From Candidatus Tumulicola sp. (GTDB lineage: Bacteria > Vulcanimicrobiota > Vulcanimicrobiia > Vulcanimicrobiales > Vulcanimicrobiaceae): a stretch of DNA of 64,000 nt. A program made the position numbers and the translations under genes. Positions 44,404-53,848 of the stretch are shown here, piece after piece (positions within the stretch are counted from its first letter, which is position 1; the number at the start of each line of letters is the position of its first letter). The stretch spans positions 124,001 through 188,000 of the forward strand of contig DASXDT010000002.1 of assembly GCA_036490475.1 (NCBI GenBank), in the 5' to 3' direction. The notes beneath the pieces were generated by a model. The model saw only the letters and a program-made list of their open reading frames with translations. It had not been told where the DNA came from and searched no databases.

Positions 44404-44413
44404 TCGGACCGTG

Positions 44414-45325
44414 TTAGAGTAAAACCTCGAGGCCGTCGTGTGCGATCTCGAAGCCGCGCTCGCGAACGCGTCGCGCGGCTTCCGAGGTCGGGTCGAGCAT
44501 CGGATTCGAGTTGTTGAGATGCGTGAATATCACCCGAGTGCGAACCCCCTGGAGCCGATCCAAGGTGCCGTCCGAATCCCCCACGGGTAGATGTCCGAGA
44601 TCTCGCGCGCTCTTGTCCATTAGGCCGGCTGCACGCATCTCGTCATCCGCGTAAAAAGAACCATCGAGTAGGGCCACGTCGGCTTGCGCGATGGCCGTGA
44701 AGAGGGCGTCGTCGATTGCTTCGTAGACCGGAGCGAAGAGCACCCGTCCGCCGCTACGCCGATCGCGAATATCATACGCTAGAACCGCGCCCTCGACCCG
44801 GGCGCGACCCGCGTAGCCGGGCATAAGGCCGGGTACCGAAAACGCGCGAACGTCGTAGAGGTCCCCGACTGGATCTTCCTCATTAACGGGCGCGCAACGC
44901 CTGTCGCACAACCACCGATGCGGCGGTGCTGCGAATGGTGCGAACGCGGGTTGAACGATTGCGAGGGCGCGCACGCTCTCGCTGGAGCGCAACGTAAAAC
45001 TATGCGAACCACCTTGTCGCAACACGGCTAAACCGCCGATATGATCGACGTTTGCGTCGGTGAGAAGAGCACCCGCGATCGGCGTGTCGCGCTGTCCCTC
45101 GCCTCGATGGCGCGGTTGCAACCGCGCGAACTCCTCAATCTGCTGCGCGATGTCCGGCGAACAGTTGAGCAACGTCCACGCGCTACCGTCTTCGGAACCG
45201 ATTGCGGCGCACGACTGCGTACGCCGCGGAGCACGTCCCTCTCGAACGGCGGTGCAATTGCGGCATGCACAATTCCACTGAGGAACGCCGCCACCGGCTG
45301 CCGATCCAAGGACGCGCAAAATCAT
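44414..45325 (-). CDS. pqqB: PqqB, metallo-beta-lactamase-fold PQQ biosynthesis protein
   Basis: A 303-residue protein: MILRVLGSAAGGGVPQWNCA with the CRNC pair, LTDANVDHIGGLAVLRQG, LGHLPVGDS and the end VIFTHLNNSNPMLDPTSEAA, all hallmarks of PqqB. It acts in pyrroloquinoline quinone formation (a hydroxylase role on the PQQ precursor has been proposed). ATG at 45325 overlaps the pqqE stop (ATGA). Last gene of the pqq operon here, whereas pqqB is often second. Confidence 0.92.
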   Translation of the reverse strand: MILRVLGSAAGGGVPQWNCACRNCTAVREGRAPRRTQSCAAIGSEDGSAWTLLNCSPDIAQQIEEFARLQPRHRGEGQRDTPIAGALLTDANVDHIGGLAVLRQGGSHSFTLRSSESVRALAIVQPAFAPFAAPPHRWLCDRRCAPVNEEDPVGDLYDVRAFSVPGLMPGYAGRARVEGAVLAYDIRDRRSGGRVLFAPVYEAIDDALFTAIAQADVALLDGSFYADDEMRAAGLMDKSARDLGHLPVGDSDGTLDRLQGVRTRVIFTHLNNSNPMLDPTSEAARRVRERGFEIAHDGLEVLL

Positions 45326-46386
45326 CGGCGCGCTACGAGTGGTTCGTCTTTGGGTTCGCGGGCTTCGACTATGAGCGCGTGGTCGAGGCTTAAACGGCAA
45401 GCCGGATCCGTTGCAGCGGCGTCACCGGTTAATAAGAATGCTTGGCAACGGCATCCGCCCCAATCGCGTTCGCGCCGCTCGCACGAGCGGCAAGGTTCCG
45501 CCATCCACGCGGTGCCGCGATACGCGTTAAACGCTGCGGAGTCCGTCCAAATTAAGGATAACGGTCGTTCTCGCACGTTCTCAAACGAGAGCGTACGAAT
45601 GGCCGTCGCCGCCGGGCACGGAAGCACCGTTCCGTTCGGGGTCACCGTAAGAAATTCGCGTCCCCAGCCATTCATACACGGTTTGGGATATTCACCGAAG
45701 TGATCTGCCGCGACGTAGGCAATCTCCATCTGCCCGCGCAGCCGCTCTCTTGCGGCGGCTACGATCTCGCTCCCGCGCAGCACCTGTTCGCGCGTCGGCA
45801 TGAGCGCGGCTCTGTTTCGGTACGCCCAACCATAAAACTGAACGTTCGCAAGCTCCAACCGAGCGATTCCAAGGCGCTCGGCCAGTGCGATCGTCTCTGC
45901 TAACTGGTCGTGGTTGCGGCGGTGCAGAACGCAGTTCAGCGTAAGTGCAACGTCTCGGCTAGCGATTCGCTCCAAAGCGTCGAGCTTACGGGCGTGTACG
46001 TTCGTTCCGGCTATCTCGTCGGCCAACTCTTCGCTCGGCGCCTGCACGCTGATTTGGATGTGGTCGAGGCCGGCTGCCAGCAGATGGTCGAGCCGCTTCT
46101 CGTCGAGGAACGTCCCTTGCGTGATGAGATTCGTATACAAACCCGCACGCACCGCGTGCGTTACGATCTCGGCAAGGTCGCGTCGCAACGTTGGCTCACC
46201 ACCGGAGAAGTGCGCTTGCACGACTCCAAGCGCTGCAGCCTCATCGAGGACGCGCTTCCAGTCATCGGTGTGCAGCTCGTCGCGATAACGGGCTAACTCG
46301 ATCGGATTCGAACAGTACGGACAGGCTAGATTGCAGCGATAAGTCAGTTCACAAAGGATCGAAAGCGGGCGAGGTGATTCCGGCAT
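45322..46386 (-). CDS. pqqE: PqqE, radical SAM PqqA cross-linking enzyme
   Basis: A 354-residue radical SAM/SPASM protein that forms the Glu-Tyr carbon bond in PqqA. The [4Fe-4S] motif is C18-x3-C22-x2-C25 (YRCNLACPYC), followed by AHFSGGEPTLRRD. The C-terminal SPASM cysteines are in KPCMNGWG, CPAATA and AEPCRSCERRERDWGGCRCQ. Starts one base into the pqqD stop (TGATG). Confidence 0.94.
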   Translation of the reverse strand: MPESPRPLSILCELTYRCNLACPYCSNPIELARYRDELHTDDWKRVLDEAAALGVVQAHFSGGEPTLRRDLAEIVTHAVRAGLYTNLITQGTFLDEKRLDHLLAAGLDHIQISVQAPSEELADEIAGTNVHARKLDALERIASRDVALTLNCVLHRRNHDQLAETIALAERLGIARLELANVQFYGWAYRNRAALMPTREQVLRGSEIVAAARERLRGQMEIAYVAADHFGEYPKPCMNGWGREFLTVTPNGTVLPCPAATAIRTLSFENVRERPLSLIWTDSAAFNAYRGTAWMAEPCRSCERRERDWGGCRCQAFLLTGDAAATDPACRLSLDHALIVEAREPKDEPLVARR

Positions 46387-46655
46387 CAGAGAGACCGTAA
46401 CGATTGCCGCTGGACGAGACGGTCGAACAACGATCCGACGTCGGCGCGCGCATCATCCTCTCCAATTTCAAACGCTTGAACCAAACACGCGATGATGTCC
46501 GCAACGGTGCGCCGGCCGTCGATGAGGTCGAGCGCCGCCGCAGCGGTGGGATTCAAAAGCAGCGCACCTTCGGGAACCAGGAGCATGGCCGTACCGTCGG
46601 GCTCGTGACGCAGCCGTACACCCTTGCCGAATGTCGGGCGAGCATCAAGCTTCAC
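46386..46655 (-). CDS. pqqD: PqqD, PqqA-binding chaperone
   Basis: An 89-residue protein that presents PqqA to PqqE. VKLDARPTFGKGVRLRHEPD, LLVPEGALLLNPTAAAALDL and DGRRTVADIIACL fit PqqD. I chose GTG at 46655 because GGAG lies at good spacing; an ATG at 46685 would add ten residues and overlap pqqC by 41 bases. Confidence 0.9.
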   Translation of the reverse strand: MKLDARPTFGKGVRLRHEPDGTAMLLVPEGALLLNPTAAAALDLIDGRRTVADIIACLVQAFEIGEDDARADVGSLFDRLVQRQSLRSL

Positions 46656-47301
46656 GAAAGACTCCGCTTGCGATCGCCGTTGCATCGAGGATGCTCCACA
46701 ACACGTCGCATTTGAAGCGCAGCGCGTCGACGCACGCGTCTTGAATCTGCGGTGTCGTCGCTTCGGCCATCACCCAGGCGAGTGCCGTTTCCGAGTCGCG
46801 TTTAGCGAGTGGGATTCTCTGCTCGAAATACACCAACCCCGAATGATCTATCCACGGATAGTTCGCCACGATCGCATCGATGCGATGCCGCATAGCTGAG
46901 GGCGCAAACATCTCGGTAAGTGAGGAAGCAACGCCTTCGATCCAAGGGCGCGACCGCGCGAAGTTTACGTACGCGTCGACCGCGAATCGGGTTCCGGGCG
47001 CTATCATGCGCTCGGATCGGACGTCTTCTTCGTCGAGTCCGACGGCGCGAGCCAGCGCCAGCCAGAGTCGCGTGCCGCCCTCTTCCCCCTCGCGCCCATC
47101 GTGATCCGTAATGCGAGAAATCCACAAACGCCGGTGTTGAGCGCTCGGCAGATTTGCGAGCAAGAGGGCGTCCTTGATCGGAATCGCCTTTTGATACGCG
47201 TAGCGATTGGCGACCCACGATCGCACCTGGTCGCGAGTCAACCCACCCGCAACCAGACGTTCGTGAAAGGGATGCTTGTCGTGATAGCGATCCTCGCCCA
47301 C
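46645..47301 (-). CDS. pqqC: PqqC, pyrroloquinoline-quinone synthase
   Basis: A cofactor-free oxidase that closes the final ring of PQQ. HPFHERL, WVANRYAYQKAIPIKDALLL, RITDHDGREGEEGG, RFAVDAYVNFARSRPWIEG and ASSLTEMFAP are all typical. The GTG at 47301 is the first normal start, but in-frame codons upstream still encode the expected first helix (DLARRFKAVGEDRYH), so the true start may be a rarer codon near 47340. Confidence 0.92.
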   Translation of the reverse strand: MGEDRYHDKHPFHERLVAGGLTRDQVRSWVANRYAYQKAIPIKDALLLANLPSAQHRRLWISRITDHDGREGEEGGTRLWLALARAVGLDEEDVRSERMIAPGTRFAVDAYVNFARSRPWIEGVASSLTEMFAPSAMRHRIDAIVANYPWIDHSGLVYFEQRIPLAKRDSETALAWVMAEATTPQIQDACVDALRFKCDVLWSILDATAIASGVFREA

Positions 47302-47353
47302 GGCTTTGAAACGCCTGGCAAGATCGCCGGTCGCTACGGAGTCTGGGGCCGTT

Positions 47354-47455
47354 CTAAATTTCCGGTCCCGGGGCAGTTACGTATGCCGTTACCTCGGCGC
47401 CGAGAGGACGCTCTTCGAAGTCGGGACGTTCCCAACGTTGACGCGGCTGTTTCAT
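47354..47455 (-). CDS. pqqA: PqqA, PQQ precursor peptide
   Basis: A 33-residue peptide beginning MKQPRQRWERPDFEERPLGA and containing EVTAY, the Glu-x3-Tyr cross-link site from which PQQ is made. AGGAGAG precedes the ATG. It has the position expected for PqqA, first in the operon. The tail TAPGPEI is longer than in many PqqA peptides. Too short for standard ORF lists. Confidence 0.9.
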   Translation of the reverse strand: MKQPRQRWERPDFEERPLGAEVTAYVTAPGPEI

Positions 47456-47542
47456 GCTCTCTCCTGTCCTTGGTGGTGGGTGTCTTTTGGACGCATGGGT
47501 GGTTGATCCCCGTCTTATTCCTCTCGAAAAGCTGCCAGCGGT

Positions 47543-49132
47543 TTACTTGCCTTTGTGCGAGGCTTGCGCTCGCTCTTCTTTGATCTCGTGCATCGCTTCC
47601 GACATCAGCGTCGCGGGAACGAAGCTCGGCGGAAACGAGCGCGGCGGGAATTCCTGGAATGTCGCGATGAACTTGCCAACCTCGTCCATCGCTCCGTACA
47701 CGCTGCCGACGTGGTTGAGCTGCCAATCCCAGAACGTGTTGCTCGTGATATCGGCCCGCTCGTACGGATCCTGAAGGAGATTGAATATCTTCTGCAGGCG
47801 CAGCTGCGTAAACGGCTCGGCCCAAACTCCGAGCGTACCCTGCAATCGCTGCTCGGCGTAAACGTACTTGTAATCGCCTTGACGCACGGCCACCAGCAAC
47901 CCGTCGTCGTCCGAATAGAAGAACGTGTTGCGAGCGCTCTTTACCGAGTCGTTTGAAACGCCGCCCTTAACGGTTTGCAGGAACTCCGACTGATCGTGTC
48001 CGTCGAGATGCACCTTGTAACTCTTACCGTTGGCTTTATAACCCTTTTTGAGCTTATCGATGATCTCCGGCTCGCCGGCGATCGAGACCAGCGTGGGGAG
48101 CCAGTCGTTGTGGCTCATCAGCTCGCACGTCACAGTGCCCGGCGCGATATGTCCCGGCCAGCGCACCACACACGGGACGCGGAACGCGCCTTCCCAGTTG
48201 GTGTTCTTTTCGGAACGGAAGTGCGTCATCGCACCGTCGGGCCAGCTATTCATGTGGGGGCCGTTGTCGCTGGTGTAGACGACTATCGTGTTATCGGCGA
48301 TTTTCATCTCGTCTAGCGCTCGTAGCAGCGTGCCGATCGTATCGTCGTGCTCCATCATGCCGTCGATGTATTCGCTATCGCCGTGTTTGTAGCGACCGCG
48401 ATGCTCGGGACGCACGTGCGTGCGCAGGTGCATGCGTGTCGAGTTGTACCACACGAAGAATGGTTTCTCGTCGGCGTGTTGGCGCTTCATGAAATCGATG
48501 GCGGCCGTCGAAGTCTCGTCGTCGATCGTCTCCATGCGCTTCTTGGTCAACGCGCCGGTATCTTTAATCGTCTGTTTGCCGATCTTTCCGAACCGCGGAT
48601 CGATGGTTGAATCGTCCGTGTCGCTGGCCTTGCAATGAAGGACACCGCGCGGCCCGAACTTAGCGAAGTACGCCGGATCCTTCGGGTAATCCGGAAGCTC
48701 CGGTTCTTCTTCGGCGTTGAGGTGATACAGATTGCCGAGGAACTCGTCGAAGCCGTTTACCGTGGGCAGCGACTCGTTAAGATCCCCCACATGATTCTTT
48801 CCGAACTGACCGGTCGCGTAGCCGAGATTTTTCAACAGACCGCCGATCGAAGGATCGAGCTGGCTCATGCCCATTGGCGCGCCCGGATAGCCGACCTTCG
48901 TGAGTCCGCTGCGAATGCCGTGCTGGCCGGTTAAGAACGCGGCACGCCCCGCCGTGCAGCTCTGCTCTGCATAGTAGTGGAGAAATCGAATGCCTTCTTT
49001 TCCGATCCGGTCGATGTTGGGCGTTTCGTAGCCCATCAGACCGTCGGAGTACGCACTGATGTTGGTCACGCCGATATCGTCACCAAAGATGACGAGGATA
49101 TTGGGTTGCTCGGGCTTGCCGCTCTTTGCCAT
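47543..49132 (-). CDS. Arylsulfatase-type sulfatase
   Basis: A 529-residue type I sulfatase that hydrolyses sulfate esters. The formylglycine site is SCTAGRAAFLTG (Cys59 to be oxidised, Arg63). Metal ligands are in VIFGDDIGV near the start and TSDNGPHMNSWPD further on; FGKNHVGD replaces the usual GKWHLG. No signal peptide was seen from the ATG at 49132 (MAKSGKPEQP), so it may be cytoplasmic. It lies upstream of pqqA on the same strand with an 87-base gap. Confidence 0.9.
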   Translation of the reverse strand: MAKSGKPEQPNILVIFGDDIGVTNISAYSDGLMGYETPNIDRIGKEGIRFLHYYAEQSCTAGRAAFLTGQHGIRSGLTKVGYPGAPMGMSQLDPSIGGLLKNLGYATGQFGKNHVGDLNESLPTVNGFDEFLGNLYHLNAEEEPELPDYPKDPAYFAKFGPRGVLHCKASDTDDSTIDPRFGKIGKQTIKDTGALTKKRMETIDDETSTAAIDFMKRQHADEKPFFVWYNSTRMHLRTHVRPEHRGRYKHGDSEYIDGMMEHDDTIGTLLRALDEMKIADNTIVVYTSDNGPHMNSWPDGAMTHFRSEKNTNWEGAFRVPCVVRWPGHIAPGTVTCELMSHNDWLPTLVSIAGEPEIIDKLKKGYKANGKSYKVHLDGHDQSEFLQTVKGGVSNDSVKSARNTFFYSDDDGLLVAVRQGDYKYVYAEQRLQGTLGVWAEPFTQLRLQKIFNLLQDPYERADITSNTFWDWQLNHVGSVYGAMDEVGKFIATFQEFPPRSFPPSFVPATLMSEAMHEIKEERAQASHKGK

Positions 49133-49292
49133 GGACTTTGCCTTCCTGCCTAACGAGGTGGGCGAGTTCGTAACGGCTCCGCGACTTCTGGAGCGGGTGG
49201 TCTTTTCATCTCGAATCCCGCTCAGGAATATCACATGATTGCTCGCCTGCTTGGGATCGTAGATGGCGTTAACGCATCAAATCCCCCAATTG

Positions 49293-49748
49293 CTATTCAG
49301 AGGCACAGAATATCGCTTGGGTTTGATTGACTTCTGCCAGCATATAGCGATTGTCAAATAACAGGAGGCTGCGGCCCTCGTCACTCTGCGCGAGCTGCCG
49401 GGCTACATCAAGCGGCACATTCGTACCAAAGCTATTGTTCGCTCGGAGCGTCCTCAGAAGGTCTTCGTCCGAGACGAAGCGGTCCTTTCGGGTCGCCACT
49501 ATCAGACTTGTCAGCGCTCGAGCGGATTTGGCGTGCTGCCCCCCGCACGGCGCGTAGGCTCTGCTGATTCGACTCGATCTCGCTGACGATGCTCGCCATC
49601 GTCGTCTAAATAGCGCTCGCTCGGTGTTCTGTGGCTGCCAGGCGTTGACCGCGAACGCGCACACGACGCCGAGAAATACGGCCACTACCTGTACCAGAGC
49701 GTCGCCGAAATCGAGCCGCAAGGGGCGGATGCGCATTTTGGTCCTCAT
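49293..49748 (-). pseudogene. Membrane-anchored protein gene with two frameshifts
   Basis: Frame 1 gives a start (MRTKMRIRPLRLDFGDALVQ) with a TM helix and NAWQPQNTERALF, then turns Arg/Ser-rich nonsense, then becomes sensible again (TSLIVATRKDRFVSDEDLLR). The middle is sensible in another frame (MASIVSEIESNQQSLRAVRG). So two compensating indels, near 49600 and near 49520, seem to have broken a protein with one N-terminal TM and a helical domain, a layout common in DUF6090-like proteins. Sequencing errors are an alternative. Confidence 0.5.
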
Positions 49749-49954
49749 AGGAGCGAACCTAGCATTACACTTCTACATTTCGCGCAATTGGATACCCGTC
49801 ATTCGGTACTAAACGAGTCTCCATGGCAGGGGCAGGTTCTACTCGAGCAGGGATAGGATGTGGGGGCGCGGGATTCTGAGCCTGCCTAAGCGCGCATCCA
49901 CTACACATAGTCCACCGGTAGGCACCGGCGGTTTGCCACAGGAAGAACTTATAC

Positions 49955-51415
49955 GTGAAAACGCTGTTCCTTAGTCCCCCCTCTTTTGACGGCTTCGACG
50001 GCGGTGCCGGAGCGAGATATCAGGCAAAGCGCGAGGTGACCTCGTACTGGTATCCGACGTGGCTGGCTCAGCCGGCTGCCCTCGTCCCGGGGAGCACCCT
50101 AGTGGACGCGGCTCCGCACGAGCAGACTATCGATGACGTGCTGAAGATCGCCAAGGACCACGATCTCGTCATCATGCACACCAGCACGCCGTCGCTTCCC
50201 AACGACGTCGAGTGCGCCCGCCGGCTCAAGGAACAGAACCCCAACGTCAAAGTTGGCTTCATCGGTGCCCACGTCGCCGTACTCCCCGAGCAGACGTTGC
50301 GCGATCACGAGCTCATCGATTTCGTCTGTCGCAACGAGTTCGACTACACGTGTAAGGAACTCGCGGAGGGCCGCCCCTGGAACGAGATCCTCGGACTCTC
50401 GTATCGCGACGCCAACCGCGAACTTCAGCGCACCGAGGAGCGGCCTCAGATATCCGACTGGGACGCAATGCCGAGCGTGCTACCCATTTACGCAAAATTT
50501 CTCGACGTTAACAAGTATTACAACGGGTATCTTCTGCACCCGTACGTTTCGTGGTACACCGGTCGAGGCTGTACGGCAAAATGCACGTTCTGTCTTTGGC
50601 CGCAAACCATTGGCGGTCACGTCTTCCGGCACAAGAGTGCCGAAGCAGTTGGTCGCGACCTCGAGGAAGCCAAGTCGATCTTCGGCTCGACGGTCAAAGA
50701 GTACATGTTCGACGACGACACGCTGACAAACGAAAAAGACTATGCGATCGCGCTCAGCAAGCACATGAAGCGCTTGAACCTGAGCTGGGCTTGCAACGCT
50801 CGCGCACACGTCGACTACGATACGCTCAAGACGCTGCGCGATAACGGCTTACGCGTGCTGCTCGTCGGCTTTGAATCAGGTAACCAAGAGATTCTTTACC
50901 GGATTAAAAAAGGTCTCAAGTTAGAGATGGCGCGCGAGTTCATGAAGAATTGTCATAAGCTCGGAATCAAAGTGCACGGCACGTTCATCATCGGGCTGCC
51001 GGTCGACACGCCGGAGACGGTTCGCGAAACGATCGAGTTCGCCAAAGAACTCGACCCGCATACCATTCAGGTTTCGATCGCGTCGCCGTACCCGGGAACC
51101 GAACTCTACAGCCAGGCGATGGCAAATGGTTGGTTTGCGCGCGACGACTTAGTCTCCGGAAAAGGCATCCAGACGTCGACGTTGCGCTACGACACCCTCT
51201 CGACCGCGGAAATCGAAGACTCCGTGGAGCGGATGTATCGTGAGTTTTATTTCCGGCCGAAGAAAATTGCCAAGATCGTCGCAGAGATGGTTACGAGCCG
51301 GCACATGATGGTCCGCCGACTCCGCGAAGGCGGCGAATTTTTCAGCTATTTGCGAGCCAGACACGTACAAGTCGGCGAACGCCGGCTAGAAACGGCCGCA
51401 TCGGAAGCCCACTAG
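49955..51415 (+). CDS. hpnJ: HpnJ, hopanoid-modifying radical SAM protein
   Basis: A 486-residue B12-binding-type radical SAM enzyme. MKTLFLSPPSFDGFDGGAGA, SYWYPTWLAQPAALVPG, GFIGAHVAVLPE, the cluster motif C206TAKC210TFC213, LWPQTIGGHVFRHKS, and HTIQVSIASPYPGTELY match HpnJ closely. HpnJ is required for the cyclitol-ether form of bacteriohopanetetrol, acting after HpnI and HpnK. It converges with the acyltransferase gene. Confidence 0.92.
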   Translation: MKTLFLSPPSFDGFDGGAGARYQAKREVTSYWYPTWLAQPAALVPGSTLVDAAPHEQTIDDVLKIAKDHDLVIMHTSTPSLPNDVECARRLKEQNPNVKVGFIGAHVAVLPEQTLRDHELIDFVCRNEFDYTCKELAEGRPWNEILGLSYRDANRELQRTEERPQISDWDAMPSVLPIYAKFLDVNKYYNGYLLHPYVSWYTGRGCTAKCTFCLWPQTIGGHVFRHKSAEAVGRDLEEAKSIFGSTVKEYMFDDDTLTNEKDYAIALSKHMKRLNLSWACNARAHVDYDTLKTLRDNGLRVLLVGFESGNQEILYRIKKGLKLEMAREFMKNCHKLGIKVHGTFIIGLPVDTPETVRETIEFAKELDPHTIQVSIASPYPGTELYSQAMANGWFARDDLVSGKGIQTSTLRYDTLSTAEIEDSVERMYREFYFRPKKIAKIVAEMVTSRHMMVRRLREGGEFFSYLRARHVQVGERRLETAASEAH

Positions 51416-51422
51416 CGTAGCG

Positions 51423-52586
51423 TTACGCCGGCCGCTCGAGCTGCTGGGCCGAAGCGAGCGTTTCGTCCAGCATATTGCGCTGGAAGGCGATCATGTCCGG
51501 TACGTGGGGAAACTTTGGATCGCTCCGGTGTGCGGTTAGGCGGTAGCGTCCGCCCTCGAGGGTCAGCGTTCCGGATTTCACCAATGCAGTAAGCGCGTTC
51601 GCGACGATCCCGTCCGGCGCGCCAATCACTTCAGGATCGACGAAGACATTGCCGGGCAGGGCATTGAGTTGCGCGCGCACCGCCCGGATAGCGTCTTCGG
51701 CTCCGAACGTTTCGGGCGCATCACATAAAAACGTGGCCAGCAATGCCGAGTTGGTAATCGGCCGCGCCGCGGCAACCGACACACCGAGATCTGCGATGCC
51801 GTCGTGGCGAATCGTGCGATAGAGCATCGAGAGCCGGCCGGTTCGAAATGGATCGTATGCGACGGCGCATATCCAGAGATCGGCGAAGGGCGCGAGCGCG
51901 CCCACGATCCCATTGCGCATAGAGTGCAGGCGACCGTCGCGGCTAAAGTCGCCCTCCGGCGTAATGTAGAATGTCGCGCCGCCCCGTACGCGCTCGACGA
52001 TCGCCGCAATATCGCGTTCATTAACGGCCCGTAGATTCACGAGCACTTCGTGCCGGTACGGCGGTTTGAGTCTCGCGATCTTCATCCACGCCTGCGCCTT
52101 CGAAAAATTCTCAAGCTTCCACAAACCGCTCAGCGTCACGCCGTGCAAACCTAACTCTGCGACTGTTTCGGCCGGCAAGATCTCGTCGATCGTCAGATCG
52201 CCATGCGCGGCCTGCAATTCTTCCGCTAGGCTGATGAGCGGTCGCGAGAATAGGTGGTTTTCGACCGGCAGGACGCTCAAGCAATCCCACAACCAGCTGA
52301 GATTCATTCCTCGCGTGAAGCGGGCAGTAAACGGAAGCCGGGCTGCGATGAATCCCGTCTCGAACGTACGGCGAGAATTGCACATAACCAACGGTTTCCA
52401 GGGGTGCAAGAGAAACGTGCGGGCCGTGATCATTTCGCCTTCGTCCATGTGCTGGTGGTTCGTTATCAACACCGTTGCGCCGCGATCTGCAGGCAACCGG
52501 CCCCATTGGCGAACGCGAATTTTGAACTTCAGATACGTCTGGCGGATGACATACGTGGTCGCCAGCAAGGTCCAGTTCGGCTTCAT
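51423..52586 (-). CDS. PlsC-like acyltransferase
   Basis: A 387-residue protein starting MKPNWTLLATTYVIRQTYLK. VLITNHQHMDEGEM resembles the HX4D motif of 1-acylglycerol-3-phosphate acyltransferases, with three rather than four residues between His and Asp if the first His is used, and TFYITPEGDFSRDG resembles the FPEGTRS motif. Likely a lipid acyltransferase. Its start overlaps the stop of the transporter gene (ATGA), so the two are coupled. Between hpnI and hpnJ, so a role in hopanoid lipid handling is possible. Confidence 0.7.
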   Translation of the reverse strand: MKPNWTLLATTYVIRQTYLKFKIRVRQWGRLPADRGATVLITNHQHMDEGEMITARTFLLHPWKPLVMCNSRRTFETGFIAARLPFTARFTRGMNLSWLWDCLSVLPVENHLFSRPLISLAEELQAAHGDLTIDEILPAETVAELGLHGVTLSGLWKLENFSKAQAWMKIARLKPPYRHEVLVNLRAVNERDIAAIVERVRGGATFYITPEGDFSRDGRLHSMRNGIVGALAPFADLWICAVAYDPFRTGRLSMLYRTIRHDGIADLGVSVAAARPITNSALLATFLCDAPETFGAEDAIRAVRAQLNALPGNVFVDPEVIGAPDGIVANALTALVKSGTLTLEGGRYRLTAHRSDPKFPHVPDMIAFQRNMLDETLASAQQLERPA

Positions 52587-53815
52587 GGTTTCACAGCGTT
52601 GACTTTGCGTACCGCGAGCACGGTGAGCGACCCCAGAAGAAAGCATGCACCCGCACTCGCGAACAGCCAGCGATAGCCTTCGCTCGGGTTTGCGCCGTGC
52701 GCAATGATGATCGCGCCGATCGCCGGAGCGATCACCATCGGTAGATTTGAGAGCGTGCCCCAAATGCCAAGGTCGCGAGCGACATCACCCAATTCAGGAA
52801 CGGAGTCGAGCGCGAGCGCCCAACCAACCGCGAATACTCCTCCGTACCCGAGACCGAACAAGAGCGCGTACACGAACACGAATCGCAAATCGGGTGCTAG
52901 CGCGAAACCGAATGCCGCTGCCGTCATTGGCAATCCCGACAGACAAACGACCCAACGGCGATCGAACTTGTCGGAAACCACTCCGGCCACGATGCTCGAC
53001 GCAACCGCGCCGACCATTGCAGCGGCGGCGATGAGGCCGGTGCTCACCGAGGCATTACGGACGCCAAGCACGTCGTGAAAGAAGTAGAGTACATAGGTGT
53101 TGAGGAGCGTCATTCCCATTACGATCCAGGCCCGCGCGACCAGCGTCACAAGCAGATCGTGCAAGTCGCGCACGCGTGCGATTTCGCGCCGCATGGTCGC
53201 GGCGAACGCGGGTGACGCCGGGACGACCAGCAACGTCAACCCGCTGACGATGACCCCGGCGGCGGCGGCTAATAAAGCTTCGCGCGGCGGCAAGAGGGCG
53301 GCCAGCAGAAGCCCCACGATCGTTCCAAGCAACGTCATTGCCCCGCGGTACCCCGCAGCCGTTCCCCAATGCCCTCGCGGAACGATCTCCGGCACGAGGA
53401 CCTGATACACAACCGACCCACTCATCAAAGCCACGGTGGCGATGACGGTAGCGGCGCCGAAGTCGACAATCGTCGAGGCGTATGCCATCGCGAGGAGTGC
53501 GACGGCGTCGATTGCGAGCACGAGCGCCGTCTGACGGCGACGGTCGCCGCCACGCCGGCGAAGGCGGTCGGAAAATACCCCGGCGAGCGGCGGCACGATG
53601 GCGGTAGCAATTGCAACGACCGTCGACAGTACGGCTAGGACGTAGGTGTGGTTGGCGGGCGCCAACACAAGCAAAAACGCCGGCACGATGATCGACATCA
53701 GTGCAGCGTCCTGAAAGTGTACCCCAACCCACAGTGCGTTGATCGCTACGTGGTCGCGCCGTCGAAATCGTTCTACCGCCAAATCGGTGCGAGCCTTCTT
53801 CGTAAAAGCAAGCAA
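52583..53815 (-). CDS. MFS transporter
   Basis: A 410-residue, twelve-TM major facilitator protein. GVFSDRLRRRGGDRR in loop 2-3 is the family signature; GVVSDKFDRRWVV is its repeat in loop 8-9. Starts at a TTG at 53815, 33 bases from the divergent hpnI start. Coupled to the acyltransferase, as in lipid flippase/acyltransferase pairs, so a lipid substrate is possible but unproven. Confidence 0.85.
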   Translation of the reverse strand: MLAFTKKARTDLAVERFRRRDHVAINALWVGVHFQDAALMSIIVPAFLLVLAPANHTYVLAVLSTVVAIATAIVPPLAGVFSDRLRRRGGDRRRQTALVLAIDAVALLAMAYASTIVDFGAATVIATVALMSGSVVYQVLVPEIVPRGHWGTAAGYRGAMTLLGTIVGLLLAALLPPREALLAAAAGVIVSGLTLLVVPASPAFAATMRREIARVRDLHDLLVTLVARAWIVMGMTLLNTYVLYFFHDVLGVRNASVSTGLIAAAAMVGAVASSIVAGVVSDKFDRRWVVCLSGLPMTAAAFGFALAPDLRFVFVYALLFGLGYGGVFAVGWALALDSVPELGDVARDLGIWGTLSNLPMVIAPAIGAIIIAHGANPSEGYRWLFASAGACFLLGSLTVLAVRKVNAVKP

Positions 53816-53848
53816 GGCCCGCTTCTCGCGGTCGACGAATCGAAACGC

